64,000 nt of DNA from Methylosarcina fibrata AML-C10 (GCF_000372865.1 NZ_KB889965.1:1447902-1511901); one strand, 5' to 3'. Shown: positions 8,646 through 18,615, counted from the stretch's first letter. Notes: a model not told the origin generated them from the sequence alone. Made by a program: numbers and translations.

Positions 8646-9314
8646 TCATTCCTCGGAGACGGCAACAGGGCCCGGCACCAGACCGAGCCGCGACGCTTCG
8701 ATGACCGCTCCGGTCCGATTGCGGGCGCCAAGACAGCGCATGATGGCGGAAACATGCAGTTTGACCGTGCCTTCCGCCAAATTCAAAGTATTCGCAATGG
8801 ATTTGTTCGGTAGCCCGCGCGCCATCAGTTTAAGCACTTCGATCTGGCGGGAAGTCAGCGGAACGGGCGGTGCCTCAAACCCGCCGGCAGCAGGCGCCGA
8901 GAGCCGGGCTCCTTCCAATTTGCCCAGCAAGCGGGGCGGAACGTAGATGTCCCCCTGCAGGATCAGGCGCAGCGCGGCCAGCATCTCATGGCTGCTGCAC
9001 GACTTCGGAACATAGCCGACGGCCCCGCTGTCCAGGGCCCGTTTCACGTGGGAAGACGTTTCCGAACCCGAAAGCACGACGATCGGCACCGTCGGCGCCA
9101 GTTCCCGCAAGTTCGGCAAAGCGGTCAGGCCGTCGACGTCGGGCAGGTCGATGTCCAGCAGGACGAGATCGAGCGTGCGCATGCGGACGATCCATTGCGC
9201 CGCTTCCTCGGCATTGGCGGCTTCGAGCACGACGGTTTGCGGGTCGATTTGATGCAGCACGTGGAGCAGCGCTTCCCTGAACAAGGTATGGTCGTCTACC
9301 AGCAAGATATGCAT
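8646..9314 (-). CDS. LuxR/NarL-family response regulator
   Basis: A 222-residue two-component regulator. The receiver domain opens MHILLVDDHTLFREAL and has its phospho-acceptor at Asp54 (LLDIDLPDVDG), with the conserved Lys in VGYVPKSCS. The C-terminal LuxR helix-turn-helix is clear: LTSRQIEVLKLMARGLPNKS and EGTVKLHVSAIM. I use ATG at 9314, which has a GGAG site 8 bp upstream; a longer frame to 9836 adds random-looking sequence. It is convergent with the hybrid kinase, 27 bp from its stop, an arrangement in which the two usually work together. Target genes cannot be told from the sequence. Confidence 0.93.
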   Translation of the reverse strand: MHILLVDDHTLFREALLHVLHQIDPQTVVLEAANAEEAAQWIVRMRTLDLVLLDIDLPDVDGLTALPNLRELAPTVPIVVLSGSETSSHVKRALDSGAVGYVPKSCSSHEMLAALRLILQGDIYVPPRLLGKLEGARLSAPAAGGFEAPPVPLTSRQIEVLKLMARGLPNKSIANTLNLAEGTVKLHVSAIMRCLGARNRTGAVIEASRLGLVPGPVAVSEE

Positions 9315-9768
9315 ACAGTCAACTCCTATCCGATCGTTATGGGAACAGTCTCTCTCTTCCGGACAGCACGGCACTTCCGGTTGCTCCCGGAGCACCGCGC
9401 CGGACTCAAGCGCCAAAGGATAAAGCAGGATAATCGGCGCAAGGAAAGCGGGCTGCTTTACGATCGCCAGTATAACAAGAGCCTTCGGGGAACGCATAAT
9501 CGAATTAAGGGCGTTTCTGACCGTTAAATCGGAGAAAGATGACCCGGAAAATAGCCGGCGGCAAGCCGCTTGTTTTTTATCGGCGGTCTCGAATCCGTCA
9601 TAAATGTTCGCTACGCTTTTATTTTTGCCGGCGCTAACGGATAATCGGCTTTCCGAGCATCCTTGGTGATCGCCGTTCAGAGTGGTTTTAGAGCCTCCTC
9701 CGCTAAGCACAGGCTCCGCGACCACTCTCTCCCTCTTTGACGTCCGACAACTCGACGGGGCTTCTTCG
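9315..9768. other. 454-bp divergent intergenic region
   Basis: It lies between the response regulator (minus) and the glucan phosphorylase (plus) and should carry both promoters. A weak hairpin, GCGGC-AA-GCCGC with a T-rich tail, lies near 9558-9578. No small gene is convincing, and no operator could be assigned. Confidence 0.4.
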
Positions 9769-12288
9769 ATGAAAACAAGCGAATTTTTTCGGCCCGACAT
9801 GGCCAAGAGACTGGACGGCCTGGCCGAACTGGCCACCGATTGCCGTTATACCTGGGCGCACGGCGCCGATGAAATCTGGCGGGCTCTTAATGAAGAACTA
9901 TGGAATCTGACCCGAAATCCCTGGCTGGTGCTGCAATCGGTATCGCATGCGCATCTGGAAGAGCTGGCCGACGACCGGTATTTTCTCGAACAGCTCCGTT
10001 CCGCCGTCTCCGCGCATCGCCTCGCGTTGTCGGAAGCGCGCTGGTTTCAGCAATGCCACGAGCAAAAAGCCGAACTGAAAAAAATCGCTTATTTCAGCAT
10101 GGAGTTCGGGCTCAGCGAAGCGCTGCCGCTTTATTCCGGCGGCCTCGGACTGTTGGCGGGCGACCATTTGAAAGCCGCGAGCGATTTGGGCCTGCCGTTG
10201 GTCGGCGTGGGCCTTCTGTATCAGAACGGCTATTTTCGCCAGGATTTCGATGCGGACGGTAATCAGATTGCACTCTATCCGTCGAGCAACGTCAGCGACA
10301 TGCCGATCACGCCGGTGCGCGACGCCAACGGCGAATGGCTGCGCATTAAATTATTGACGCCGTATCAGCTTTGGGTCCGGGTCTGGCAAGCGCAAATCGG
10401 CCGCATCAGTTTATATCTATTGGACACCAACGATCCTATCAATCACCCGGTCGACCGCTGCATCGCCACCGAACTGTACGGCGGCGGTTCCACCCATCGG
10501 CTGGCGCAGGAGATTTTGCTGGGCATCGGCGGGTGGCGGGTATTGCGGGCCTTGGGCCATGTCCCCGACGTCTGCCATCTCAATGAAGGCCATGCCGCCT
10601 TCGTGGTGCTGGAACGTGCCCGCGATTTGATGCGCGAAATCAACATCGATTTCGCCGCCGCCCTGACCATCACCCGCGCCGGCAACCTGTTTACCACGCA
10701 CACGCCGGTCGAGGCCGGCTTCGATCGGTTCAACCCCGAACTCGTCAACACCCAGTTGGGCTTGTACGCGAAAGAACTGGACATCGATCTGGCCACTTTG
10801 TTAAGCCTGGGCAGAAAGCCCGGAAACAGCGATCCGAAAGAGCCTTTCAACATGGCCTATCTGGCCATCCACGGCAGCGCGGCGGTTAACGGCGTCAGCC
10901 GTCTGCACGGCGAAGTCAGCCGGGAAATTTTCAGCCCGTTGTTTCCGTCGTGGTCGAAATACGAAATCCCCGTCACGCATGTAACCAACGGCGTCCACGT
11001 GCCGACCTGGGACTCGAAAGAAGCGGACGAGCTGTGGACTCATTTTTGCGGCAAGGACCGCTGGCTGTACGACTCGGCCCGACTTACCGAACAGTTCCGG
11101 CCCGTCTCGGATCGGGAACTCTGGCAGTTGCGGGCGAACAACCGGGCCCGGCTGGTGCAGTTCGTCCGGGACGAATACGGCCGGGAACTGAACATTCACA
11201 GTAATCTGTCCGAAAGCGAACTCGAAAAACGGGTGCTCAGGATCTTCGATCCCAACGTCATGACCATCGGTTTCGCTCGTCGATTCGCGACCTACAAGCG
11301 CCCCAACCTGCTGTTGACCGATCCCGACCGGCTCGCCCGGATACTCTGCAATCCTTCCCGCCCCGTGCAACTGGTCATTTCCGGCAAAGCGCATCCGGCC
11401 GATCTTCCCGGCCAGCAGCTCATCAGAGCCTGGCAACAGTTCATGCACCGGCCGGAAATTCGCGAGCGCGCCGTCTTCCTCAGCGATTACGACATGATCA
11501 CCGCGGAATTTCTGGTCCAGGGTGTCGATTTGTGGATCAATACGCCCCGGCGCCCGTGGGAAGCCTGCGGCACCAGCGGCATGAAAATTCTGGTCAACGG
11601 CGGCCTGAATCTTTCAGAAATGGACGGCTGGTGGGCCGAAGCCTATACTCCCGAGGTAGGCTGGTCTTTAAATGGAGAAGAAGGAGAACACAGCGATCGG
11701 GAACAGGCGGAATTGCTGTATCGCCTGCTGGAAGAAGAAATCGTCCCCACTTTTTATGACCGTAACGAAAACGGTCTTCCCGAGCGGTGGACAAAAATCA
11801 TGCGCGCCAGCATGACCACTCTGACCCCTCATTTTTCGGCTAACCGGATGGCTCGCGAATACACCGAGCATTTTTATCTGCCGTTGTCCGGCAGCTATCG
11901 GGAAAGAGCCGCCGACGGCGCCGAACGGGGCATCGGTCTGGCCCACTGGCTGCAGCGGATAAACGTCTCCTGGGCGAAAATTCATGTTACCCAAGTACAA
12001 ATCGAGAATCGGGAGGCTGAGCATTTTTTCTGCCTGCACCTCTACCTGGGCGATCTGACTCCGGAAGACGTCTCCGTGCAATTGTTTTCGGAGCCCGCTC
12101 CGGGCATCACGGACTCTATCCATGACGTCGAAACCGGCCGGCCGATTCCCGGAGCCGTCAACGGTTACGTCTATGCCATTACGATTCCCGCCGTCCGCCC
12201 CATCGGCGACTATACGCCCAGAATCATACCCCGCCATGCCGGCTGCCGGGTGCCGATGGAGACACAGCGTATTTTATGGATAAAATAA
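9769..12288 (+). CDS. glgP: alpha-glucan (glycogen) phosphorylase, GT35
   Basis: An 839-residue PLP enzyme that releases glucose-1-phosphate from glycogen or maltodextrin ends. It belongs to the GlgP group typified by AYFSMEFGLSEALPLYSGGLG (this protein has IAYFSMEFGLSEALPLYSGG). Other blocks are HLNEGHAAFVVLERAR, FTTHTPVEAGFD, VTNGVHVPTW and FARRFATYKR. The PLP lysine should be Lys606 in CGTSGMKILVNGG. I chose ATG at 9769; an upstream frame adds 29 unlikely residues. GlgC is encoded 40 kb away, so glycogen genes are scattered. The gene looks monocistronic, with no operon partner downstream within 170 bp. Confidence 0.95.
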   Translation: MKTSEFFRPDMAKRLDGLAELATDCRYTWAHGADEIWRALNEELWNLTRNPWLVLQSVSHAHLEELADDRYFLEQLRSAVSAHRLALSEARWFQQCHEQKAELKKIAYFSMEFGLSEALPLYSGGLGLLAGDHLKAASDLGLPLVGVGLLYQNGYFRQDFDADGNQIALYPSSNVSDMPITPVRDANGEWLRIKLLTPYQLWVRVWQAQIGRISLYLLDTNDPINHPVDRCIATELYGGGSTHRLAQEILLGIGGWRVLRALGHVPDVCHLNEGHAAFVVLERARDLMREINIDFAAALTITRAGNLFTTHTPVEAGFDRFNPELVNTQLGLYAKELDIDLATLLSLGRKPGNSDPKEPFNMAYLAIHGSAAVNGVSRLHGEVSREIFSPLFPSWSKYEIPVTHVTNGVHVPTWDSKEADELWTHFCGKDRWLYDSARLTEQFRPVSDRELWQLRANNRARLVQFVRDEYGRELNIHSNLSESELEKRVLRIFDPNVMTIGFARRFATYKRPNLLLTDPDRLARILCNPSRPVQLVISGKAHPADLPGQQLIRAWQQFMHRPEIRERAVFLSDYDMITAEFLVQGVDLWINTPRRPWEACGTSGMKILVNGGLNLSEMDGWWAEAYTPEVGWSLNGEEGEHSDREQAELLYRLLEEEIVPTFYDRNENGLPERWTKIMRASMTTLTPHFSANRMAREYTEHFYLPLSGSYRERAADGAERGIGLAHWLQRINVSWAKIHVTQVQIENREAEHFFCLHLYLGDLTPEDVSVQLFSEPAPGITDSIHDVETGRPIPGAVNGYVYAITIPAVRPIGDYTPRIIPRHAGCRVPMETQRILWIK

Positions 12289-12462
12289 TGGCTTCCAAGC
12301 CGATTCCCGATACGTCCTCCGTGCGCGCCTGATCGTTCTCCCGTTTTCCAGGCTTGCGCTTGCGGGAGAGCCGTTCTTGTCCGCGGAGCCGAAGTGTTGC
12401 GAGACTTTGAACGAAACTGAAAAAACCGATAGACGATCGATGCAGCGAACGGATTGAACAAC

Positions 12463-13326
12463 ATGACGAACAGGCCACAACGCTCCGCTTCTCACCCGGC
12501 ACTGCCTTATTTCGACCACTTGCTCAAACTTCTTGAGCGGGAAGACCGCCGCGCCATCGAACAAAGCTTCGGACGTCATGTCCATTGGGGTTACTGGCAA
12601 ACGCCCGAACAGGCCGAACCGACTCCGGAAGATTTCGCCAGGGCGGCGGAAAATTTAACCGCCGAGCTCTGCCGGGCCGGACAAATAATCGACGGCCTGA
12701 GGGTTCTGGACGTCGGCTGCGGTTTTGGCGGCACGCTGGCCCATATCGACGAGCATTACTCGCGTATGACGCTGACCGGCCTGAATCTGGACGAGCGCCA
12801 GTTGCAAAGGGCCAGAAAATTGCTCCGGCCTTCTCCCGGCAATCATCTCGCCTTCGTTCAGGGCGATGCCTGCCGCCTGTCGTTTCCCGACCGCTCTTTC
12901 GACGTCGTGCTGGCGGTCGAATGCATTTTCCATTTTCCGAGCCGGGCACGTTTTTTTCAGGAAGCCTACCGAGTGCTGGCGCCCGGCGGCCGTCTGGCGC
13001 TGTCCGATTTCATTCCGACGCCGGCGATTGCGCCGTTGGCCGGCATCCGGCTGCCGGAGCGCCTGAGCCGGGGTTTTTACGGCCGCTGCAACGTGCAATG
13101 CACCGATCGCGGCTATCGCCGGCTGGCCGAGCAAAACCGGTTTGGAATCCTGACCGTCCGCGACATTACCTCTCAGACGCTGCCCACCTACGCTTATTTG
13201 CGGCGCTTGGCTCGGCAAACCTCGTTCTATAACGGCTTCGCCCTGATCGAAACGGCCGCCCTGGAAATGCTCAGCCGCCTGCGCTGGATGAACTACTGCA
13301 TCTATGCCTTCCGGAAGCGCGGCTGA
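12463..13326 (+). CDS. class I SAM-dependent methyltransferase
   Basis: A 287-residue methyltransferase. SAM-binding motif I is VLDVGCGFGGT (residues 81-91), motif II/III is DACRLSFPDRSFDVVLAVE, and the post-motif segment is VLAPGGRLALSDFIPTP. The N-terminal HVHWGYW and the FHFPSRARFFQEAYRVL stretch recall the sterol/tocopherol/UbiE-like branch that methylates small lipophilic or natural-product substrates, but the substrate is not known. An alternative TTG start 9 bp earlier is possible; neither start has a strong ribosome site. It sits between glgP and a small secreted protein gene, with no obvious functional link to either. Confidence 0.85.
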   Translation: MTNRPQRSASHPALPYFDHLLKLLEREDRRAIEQSFGRHVHWGYWQTPEQAEPTPEDFARAAENLTAELCRAGQIIDGLRVLDVGCGFGGTLAHIDEHYSRMTLTGLNLDERQLQRARKLLRPSPGNHLAFVQGDACRLSFPDRSFDVVLAVECIFHFPSRARFFQEAYRVLAPGGRLALSDFIPTPAIAPLAGIRLPERLSRGFYGRCNVQCTDRGYRRLAEQNRFGILTVRDITSQTLPTYAYLRRLARQTSFYNGFALIETAALEMLSRLRWMNYCIYAFRKRG

Positions 13327-13468
13327 GCTCAGGCTTTATTCGTTTGAGACATTCCCTCTCTTAATCCGCTGAAATTCTTTCCCCGCTCACCGGAAGACCG
13401 GTCCTGGAACTAATACCCTTACTTTCTGTCGTATTTTTGACACCATATTAGAATATAAGGAGGGTGTT

Positions 13469-13855
13469 ATGAAAACGCATAAAGAAAAAATGGTAAAGGT
13501 CTGGATTATGTTGGCTTTTTCATTGATGGCTATTCTGGCTTCGATGAGTGCCGGCGCACGAGAAGATATCGATCATGAAAGCGAAACCGGGATAATTTAT
13601 CAGAACAGCTTCGGCCACCACGGCATTTACGGTTATCCGAGCAGCGTACCGAGCAAGGCTTCCGATAGTCCGGAAATCGTTTATGTCAGCCTGGCGTACG
13701 GCCCGGCTATTTATAGCTATGTCCATCCCGGTACGGAAAAGGTCGTGCCGTGGAATGTCGAGTACGTGGATCCCGCCTACGGTCCGGCAATTTACAGTTA
13801 CGATCGGGCGCAAAAGAACGGCGAGGTAAAAGTATTACCGTTCCTGTATCAATGA
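13469..13855 (+). CDS. small secreted protein with AYGPAIYSY repeats
   Basis: A 128-residue protein of unknown function. A signal peptide is evident (KVWIMLAFSLMAILASMSAGA, with likely cleavage before RED), so it is exported. The mature part has two copies of a motif, YVSLAYGPAIYSYVHPG and YVDPAYGPAIYSYDRAQ, about 35 residues apart, and an earlier related stretch HHGIYGYPSS. It is rich in Tyr, Pro and Gly. The ATG has an excellent AGGAGG site. No known family is recognised. A long inverted repeat follows 9 bp after the stop. Confidence 0.75.
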   Translation: MKTHKEKMVKVWIMLAFSLMAILASMSAGAREDIDHESETGIIYQNSFGHHGIYGYPSSVPSKASDSPEIVYVSLAYGPAIYSYVHPGTEKVVPWNVEYVDPAYGPAIYSYDRAQKNGEVKVLPFLYQ

Positions 13856-13864
13856 TCTTTGACG

Positions 13865-13957
13865 GAAACGCCTTCCCGGAAGCGAATATCGAAGAGTTTG
13901 TCGGAAATGACCGTTAAAAACTCTCGTCCGTTGCTGCTTTAACCGGGAAGGCGTTTC
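13865..13957. repeat. 15-bp perfect inverted repeat with nested stem
   Basis: GAAACGCCTTCCCGG (13865-13879) is exactly complementary to CCGGGAAGGCGTTTC (13943-13957). The 63-nt loop contains a second 7-bp perfect stem, AGAGTTT with AAACTCT. It begins 9 bp after the stop of the small secreted protein. It may be a terminator, an mRNA-stabilising structure or a mobile palindromic element; the long loop is unlike a simple terminator. Confidence 0.7.
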
Positions 13958-14100
13958 TACCAAGAAACATTCATTAAAATGGACAGACGGCTATCCGGAG
14001 CGTCGGTTTATCTTTTTCTGAAAAATATATAAAGTAAAGCGGACCCGTAACTTTTTCCGGATGCCGTAACCCTTTCGGCAACGAACGCCAGGCTCACAGC

Positions 14101-15459
14101 ATGACTTGCACCAAACCGCGCATCAAAGTCGTCATCATGGGCGCCGCAGGGCGCGATTTTCATAATTTCAACGTCGTTTACCGAGACGATCCGTCGACCG
14201 AAGTCGTTGCCTTTACCGCCGCCCAGATTCCGGATATTGCCGGTCGGCGATATCCGCCGCTGCTGGCCGGACCCCATTATCCCGGCGGCATTCCGATCGC
14301 CGATGAAGCCGATTTAGCCGCGCTATGCCGTACCCATGCGGTCGACCGGGTGATCTTTTCGTACAGCGACGTCGCGCACGAGCAAGTGATGCACAAAGCC
14401 TCTCTGGTGCTGGCCAACGGCGCCGATTTCATGCTGCTGGGCCCGAACCGGACCATGCTCCGGGCCCGCGTTCCGGTGATCGCCTGCTGCGCCGTGCGCA
14501 CCGGCTGCGGCAAATCGCAGACGACGCGCTGGCTGTCGCGCCGGTTGAAAGCCTGCGGCCTCAAGGTGGCGGTCATTCGTCACCCGATGCCTTACGGCGA
14601 TCTCGAAAAACAGGCCGTGCAGCGTTTTGCCGACCGAAGCGATCTGGATCGGGCAGACTGTACGATCGAAGAGCGCGAAGAATACGAACCGCATCTGGCG
14701 GCCGGCAACGTCGTATTCGCCGGCGTCGATTATGCCAAAATCGTCGCTCTGGCCGAACAGGAAGCCGACGTCATTCTTTGGGACGGCGGCAACAACGACT
14801 TTTCGTTCATCCGCCCCGACCTGCACATCGTTCTGGTCGATCCTCTGCGTCCCGGCAACGAAACCAGCCATCATCCGGGCGAGGCGGTGTTGCGCATGGC
14901 GGACGTCGTTCTGATCGGCAAAGTGAATTCGGCCGCCGAGGCCGATGTTCAGAAGGTCGCCGACAACGTGCGGGCGATCGTTCCCCAGGCGCCGGTGATC
15001 CGCGGCGCTTCGATCGTGCAATTGAGCCGGCCCGAACGGGTTCGGGGGAAACGGGCGCTCGTGGTCGAGGACGGTCCGACGCTCACGCACGGCGGCATGC
15101 CGTACGGTGCGGGCTACGTCGCCGCCGTCGAGGCGCGGGCGGCCGAAATCGTCGATCCCAGGAATTACGCGGCTCCGGAGATCAGCGAAATCTACCGCCA
15201 ATACTCTCATATCGGCAAAGTTCTGCCGGCAGTCGGCTACCATCCCAAACAGTTGCTCGACCTGCAACAGACCCTCCAGGCCGCCGACGCCGACGTCGTC
15301 GTAACCGCGACGCCGTGCGATCTGGCCGCCCTGATCGACATCGGCAAACCGGTCGTTCGGGCCGCTTACGAATACGCCGAAACGACGGAGCCCGGCCTTG
15401 GCGAACTGGTCGAATCGTTTCTGATGAAAAAAGGGTTGATAGCGGCCGAAACACGGTAG
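14101..15459 (+). CDS. cyclic 2,3-diphosphoglycerate synthetase-like P-loop protein
   Basis: A 452-residue protein of the family annotated as cyclic 2,3-diphosphoglycerate synthetase. In methanogens that enzyme makes cDPG from 2,3-bisphosphoglycerate with ATP; the role in bacteria is not established. The N-terminal domain (IKVVIMGAAGRDFHNFNVVY) resembles an NAD-type Rossmann or GTPase fold. A P-loop RTGCGKSQTT is at residues 133-142, followed by ILWDGGNNDF and VLVDPLRPG. The C-terminal segment has VVTATPCDLAALIDIGKPV. It is convergent with a carbamate kinase gene 32 bp away; the pairing hints at carbamoyl- or acyl-phosphate metabolism (inference). Confidence 0.82.
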   Translation: MTCTKPRIKVVIMGAAGRDFHNFNVVYRDDPSTEVVAFTAAQIPDIAGRRYPPLLAGPHYPGGIPIADEADLAALCRTHAVDRVIFSYSDVAHEQVMHKASLVLANGADFMLLGPNRTMLRARVPVIACCAVRTGCGKSQTTRWLSRRLKACGLKVAVIRHPMPYGDLEKQAVQRFADRSDLDRADCTIEEREEYEPHLAAGNVVFAGVDYAKIVALAEQEADVILWDGGNNDFSFIRPDLHIVLVDPLRPGNETSHHPGEAVLRMADVVLIGKVNSAAEADVQKVADNVRAIVPQAPVIRGASIVQLSRPERVRGKRALVVEDGPTLTHGGMPYGAGYVAAVEARAAEIVDPRNYAAPEISEIYRQYSHIGKVLPAVGYHPKQLLDLQQTLQAADADVVVTATPCDLAALIDIGKPVVRAAYEYAETTEPGLGELVESFLMKKGLIAAETR

Positions 15460-15491
15460 GCCTTGTCCGGGCCGCTAATAAGAATTTTGGG

Positions 15492-16424
15492 CTACGGTCG
15501 GCAGTGGATCCCATGGCAATCCGACGAGATCAGGGTGCCGGCAGTTCCTTTGAGAATATTCCCCGCCTCGTTCAGTCGGCCGATGCCGGCCCGCCCTCCG
15601 GTCCGTTCCACGAATTCGCAGGCGGCCTCGACTTTCGGCGCCATCGACCCTTCGGCAAAAATTATTTTCCGAAGGGCTTCCGGAGAAGCGGCGCGGACCG
15701 GTCGGGCTCTTGTCGCGCCCCAGTCCAGATACACGGCATCGACGTCGGTCAGCATCAGGAACAGGTCGGCGCCCAGCTCGCGGGCCAGCAGCGCGCTGGC
15801 CAGATCCTTGTCGATGACCGCTTCGACGCCGGCCAACCGCCCCTGTCCGTCCCGCACGACCGGAATGCCTCCGCCGCCTGCGCAAATCACGATAATGCCG
15901 GCGGCCACGAGCAATTCGATCACGTCGAGTTCCAGAATTCTCCGGGGGCGCGGCGACGGCACCACACGCCGGTAATTTTCTCCGTCCCGGGCGATCTGCC
16001 AGCCACGATCTTTTACCAGTTTGTCCGCCGCCGGTCCGGAGTAAACGGGACCGATCGGTTTACCGGGTGCGGCAAAAGCCGGATCGTCCGCGGCCACTTC
16101 AATCTGGGTCAACAAAGTGGCGCAGCGGCGCGATGCGGGCAGACGGTTGCGCAGCTCCTGTTCGATCAAATAGCCGATCATGCCTTCGGTTTCGGCGTCG
16201 AGAATATCCAGAGGATAACTTTCATCGGGATTGTAGGCCGCGCCCTGCAATGCCAGCAGGCCGACCTGCGGGCCGTTGCCGTGAGTGATGATGAGCTCGT
16301 GCTTGTTGGCCAGCGGCGCCAGCGCGGCGGCAGCGGCCTGAACGTTTCGGCGCTGGTTTTCCGGCGTCAGGGCTTCGCCCCGGCGCAGCAGCGCATTGCC
16401 GCCCAACGCGGCGACGATTCTCAC
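15492..16424 (-). CDS. arcC: carbamate kinase
   Basis: A 310-residue cytoplasmic kinase that interconverts carbamoyl phosphate plus ADP with carbamate plus ATP. Hallmarks: RIVAALGGNALLRRGE at the start, IITHGNGPQVGLLALQ, ICAGGGGIPVV, the KDLASALLARELGAD block, LTDVDAVYLDWG and, near the end, GSMAPKVEAACEFVE with TLISSD. I use GTG at 16424 (AGGGGA site, 7 bp spacing); a 14-residue upstream extension is unlikely. No arginine deiminase or ornithine transcarbamylase gene is adjacent, so this is not a standard arc operon. Its only close neighbour is the convergent cDPG-synthetase-like gene. Confidence 0.94.
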   Translation of the reverse strand: MRIVAALGGNALLRRGEALTPENQRRNVQAAAAALAPLANKHELIITHGNGPQVGLLALQGAAYNPDESYPLDILDAETEGMIGYLIEQELRNRLPASRRCATLLTQIEVAADDPAFAAPGKPIGPVYSGPAADKLVKDRGWQIARDGENYRRVVPSPRPRRILELDVIELLVAAGIIVICAGGGGIPVVRDGQGRLAGVEAVIDKDLASALLARELGADLFLMLTDVDAVYLDWGATRARPVRAASPEALRKIIFAEGSMAPKVEAACEFVERTGGRAGIGRLNEAGNILKGTAGTLISSDCHGIHCRP

Positions 16425-16568
16425 GGCGCGTCCCCTATCCCTCGTCCGGCGCCGAAATGCCGGCATCGGCCGTACAGTGCATCAAACATCGGATTCATTC
16501 TCTTAAAAGAAAGAAAACTCAAAATCAGGCCGTCCCTGTCTCTAAAAGCCCTGGTTCATGCCATACCG

Positions 16569-18575
16569 CTAAACCAGAACCCGCTCCTGCAACAACTTGA
16601 TCTCGTCGCGGATTTTCGCCGCCTGCTCGAACTCCAGATCCTTTGCATGCCGGTACATGGCTTCTTCAAGCTGCCTGATTTTCTTGCCGAGCTGCTTCGG
16701 CGTCATGGCCTGATAATGCGGCTGGGCTTCGGCGACTTTTTTACCGGCGATAGCCGGCGCAAATCCCGAACCCGGAATGGCGGTCTGCAGAATGTCGGTC
16801 ACCGATTTATAAACGGTGGCCGGCGTGATTCGATGGTCTTCGTTGAATCTCCGCTGTTTTTCGCGGCGCCGCTCGGTTTCGTCGATCGCCTGCTGCATCG
16901 ATTTGGTGATCCGGTCGGCGTACAGAATCGCCTTGCCGTGCACGTTGCGCGCCACCCGGCCGATGGTCTGCACCAGCGATACCGTGGAGCGGAGGAAGCC
17001 TTCCTTGTCGGCGTCCAGGATCGCGACCAGCGACACCTCCGGAATGTCGAGGCCTTCGCGCAACAGATTGATCCCGACCAGTACGTCGAACTGGCCGAGG
17101 CGCAGGTCGCGGATGATTTCGACCCGTTCGACGGTTTCGACGTCGGAGTGCAGATAGCGGACCCGGATGCCGTGTTCGCCGAGGTATTCGGTCAAATCTT
17201 CGGCCATGCGCTTGGTCAGCGTGGTCACCAGCACCCGTTCTTTCAGGGCAATCCGCTTCGTGATTTCCGACAACAAATCGTCGACCTGGGTCGTCGCCGG
17301 CCGCACTTCGACTTCGGGATCGAGCAAGCCCGTGGGCCTGACCACCTGTTCGACGAAAACGCCCGAATGCTCCTTTTCGTAAGGACCCGGCGTCGCCGAA
17401 ACATAAATCCGCTGCGGCGATTTGAGTTCGAATTCAGCGAAGGTCAAGGGCCGGTTGTCGAGCGCCGAAGGCAGCCGGAAACCGTATTCGACCAAAGTTT
17501 CCTTGCGCGATCGGTCGCCCTTGTACATCGCCCCGATCTGGGGAACGGTGACGTGGCTTTCGTCGATCACGATGATCGCGTTGTCGGGCAGATAATCGAA
17601 CATCGTCGGGGGCGGCTCGCCCGCGCTCCGTCCCGACAGATAACGCGAATAATTTTCGATGCCCGAACAATACCCCATCTCCAGAATCATTTCGATGTCG
17701 AATAGCGTTCTTTGTTCCAGGCGCTGCGCTTCGACCAGCTTGTTCAACGAGCGCAATTGCTCGAGGCGCTGCTTGAGTTCGATTTTGATCCGGTCGACCG
17801 CGGTCAACAATTGCTCGCGCGGCGTGACGTAATGGTTCTTCGGATACACGGTGTAGCGGGCCACTCGGCGCAAAATTTCGCCGGTTAGAGGATCGAACAA
17901 CGACAGGCGCTCGACCTCGTCGTCGAACAACTCCACCCTGAGCGCTTCCTGATCGGACTCCGCCGGGAAGATGTCGATCACTTCGCCGCGCACCCGGTAG
18001 GTGGCCCGGCGCAAATCCAGATCGTTGCGCGTGTATTGCATTTCGGCGAGGCGGCGCAGAATGCTGCGCTGATCGATTAGATCGCCCTTGACCAGATGCA
18101 GCACCATCTTGAAATAGGACTCCGGCTCGCCCAGGCCGTAGATCGCCGACACAGTCGCCACCACCACGGTATCCTCGCGTTCGATCAGGGCTTTGGTCGC
18201 CGACAGCCGCATTTGTTCGATGTGTTCGTTCAGCGACGCATCCTTGTCGATATAGGTATCGGAGGCCGGCACATAGGCTTCCGGCTGGTAATAATCGTAA
18301 TAGGAGACGAAATATTCGACGCTGTTTTCCGGAAAGAACTCCTTCATTTCGCCGTACAACTGCGCGGCCAGGGTTTTGTTGGGCGCCAGAATCATCGCCG
18401 GGCGCTGCACCTGTTGGATCACATTGGCGATGGTGAAGGTTTTACCGGAACCGGTGACGCCCAGCAGAGTCTGATGGACTTCGCCGTCGCCGAGGCCTTC
18501 GATCAGTTTTGCAATCGCCGACGGCTGGTCTCCGGCCGGCTGAAACCGGCTGTGCAGTTTAAATTCTTTTTTCAC
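16569..18575 (-). CDS. uvrB: UvrB, excinuclease ABC subunit B
   Basis: A 668-residue nucleotide excision repair helicase-like protein that verifies damage after UvrA loads it and then recruits UvrC. Walker A is GVTGSGKTF with Lys45. The beta-hairpin region reads [20 protein letters not shown]. Helicase motifs include [43 protein letters not shown] and QTIGRVARN. The C-terminal UVR motif for UvrC binding is [20 protein letters not shown]. Length and ends are standard. It is divergent from the aminotransferase gene, with about 107 bp between starts. Confidence 0.98.
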   Translation of the reverse strand: MKKEFKLHSRFQPAGDQPSAIAKLIEGLGDGEVHQTLLGVTGSGKTFTIANVIQQVQRPAMILAPNKTLAAQLYGEMKEFFPENSVEYFVSYYDYYQPEAYVPASDTYIDKDASLNEHIEQMRLSATKALIEREDTVVVATVSAIYGLGEPESYFKMVLHLVKGDLIDQRSILRRLAEMQYTRNDLDLRRATYRVRGEVIDIFPAESDQEALRVELFDDEVERLSLFDPLTGEILRRVARYTVYPKNHYVTPREQLLTAVDRIKIELKQRLEQLRSLNKLVEAQRLEQRTLFDIEMILEMGYCSGIENYSRYLSGRSAGEPPPTMFDYLPDNAIIVIDESHVTVPQIGAMYKGDRSRKETLVEYGFRLPSALDNRPLTFAEFELKSPQRIYVSATPGPYEKEHSGVFVEQVVRPTGLLDPEVEVRPATTQVDDLLSEITKRIALKERVLVTTLTKRMAEDLTEYLGEHGIRVRYLHSDVETVERVEIIRDLRLGQFDVLVGINLLREGLDIPEVSLVAILDADKEGFLRSTVSLVQTIGRVARNVHGKAILYADRITKSMQQAIDETERRREKQRRFNEDHRITPATVYKSVTDILQTAIPGSGFAPAIAGKKVAEAQPHYQAMTPKQLGKKIRQLEEAMYRHAKDLEFEQAAKIRDEIKLLQERVLV

Positions 18576-18615
18576 TCGCTATTTACTCGAAAAATTGTTT
18601 TTTAACAACAGATTG

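Noticed and set aside
9682-9768. Upstream extension of the glucan phosphorylase start
   Set aside because: It would add 29 low-information residues before the conserved start. ATG at 9769 fits the usual length of the family.
8646-9836. A 396-residue version of the response regulator
   Set aside because: The first 174 residues do not resemble a domain and cover the divergent promoter region. The receiver domain begins cleanly at ATG 9314 with a GGAG site.
14325-17705. A 1,126-residue open frame on the plus strand
   Set aside because: It runs out of frame through the cDPG-synthetase gene and antisense through the carbamate kinase and uvrB genes. It is Arg-rich with no recognisable domains, a by-product of GC-rich codons.
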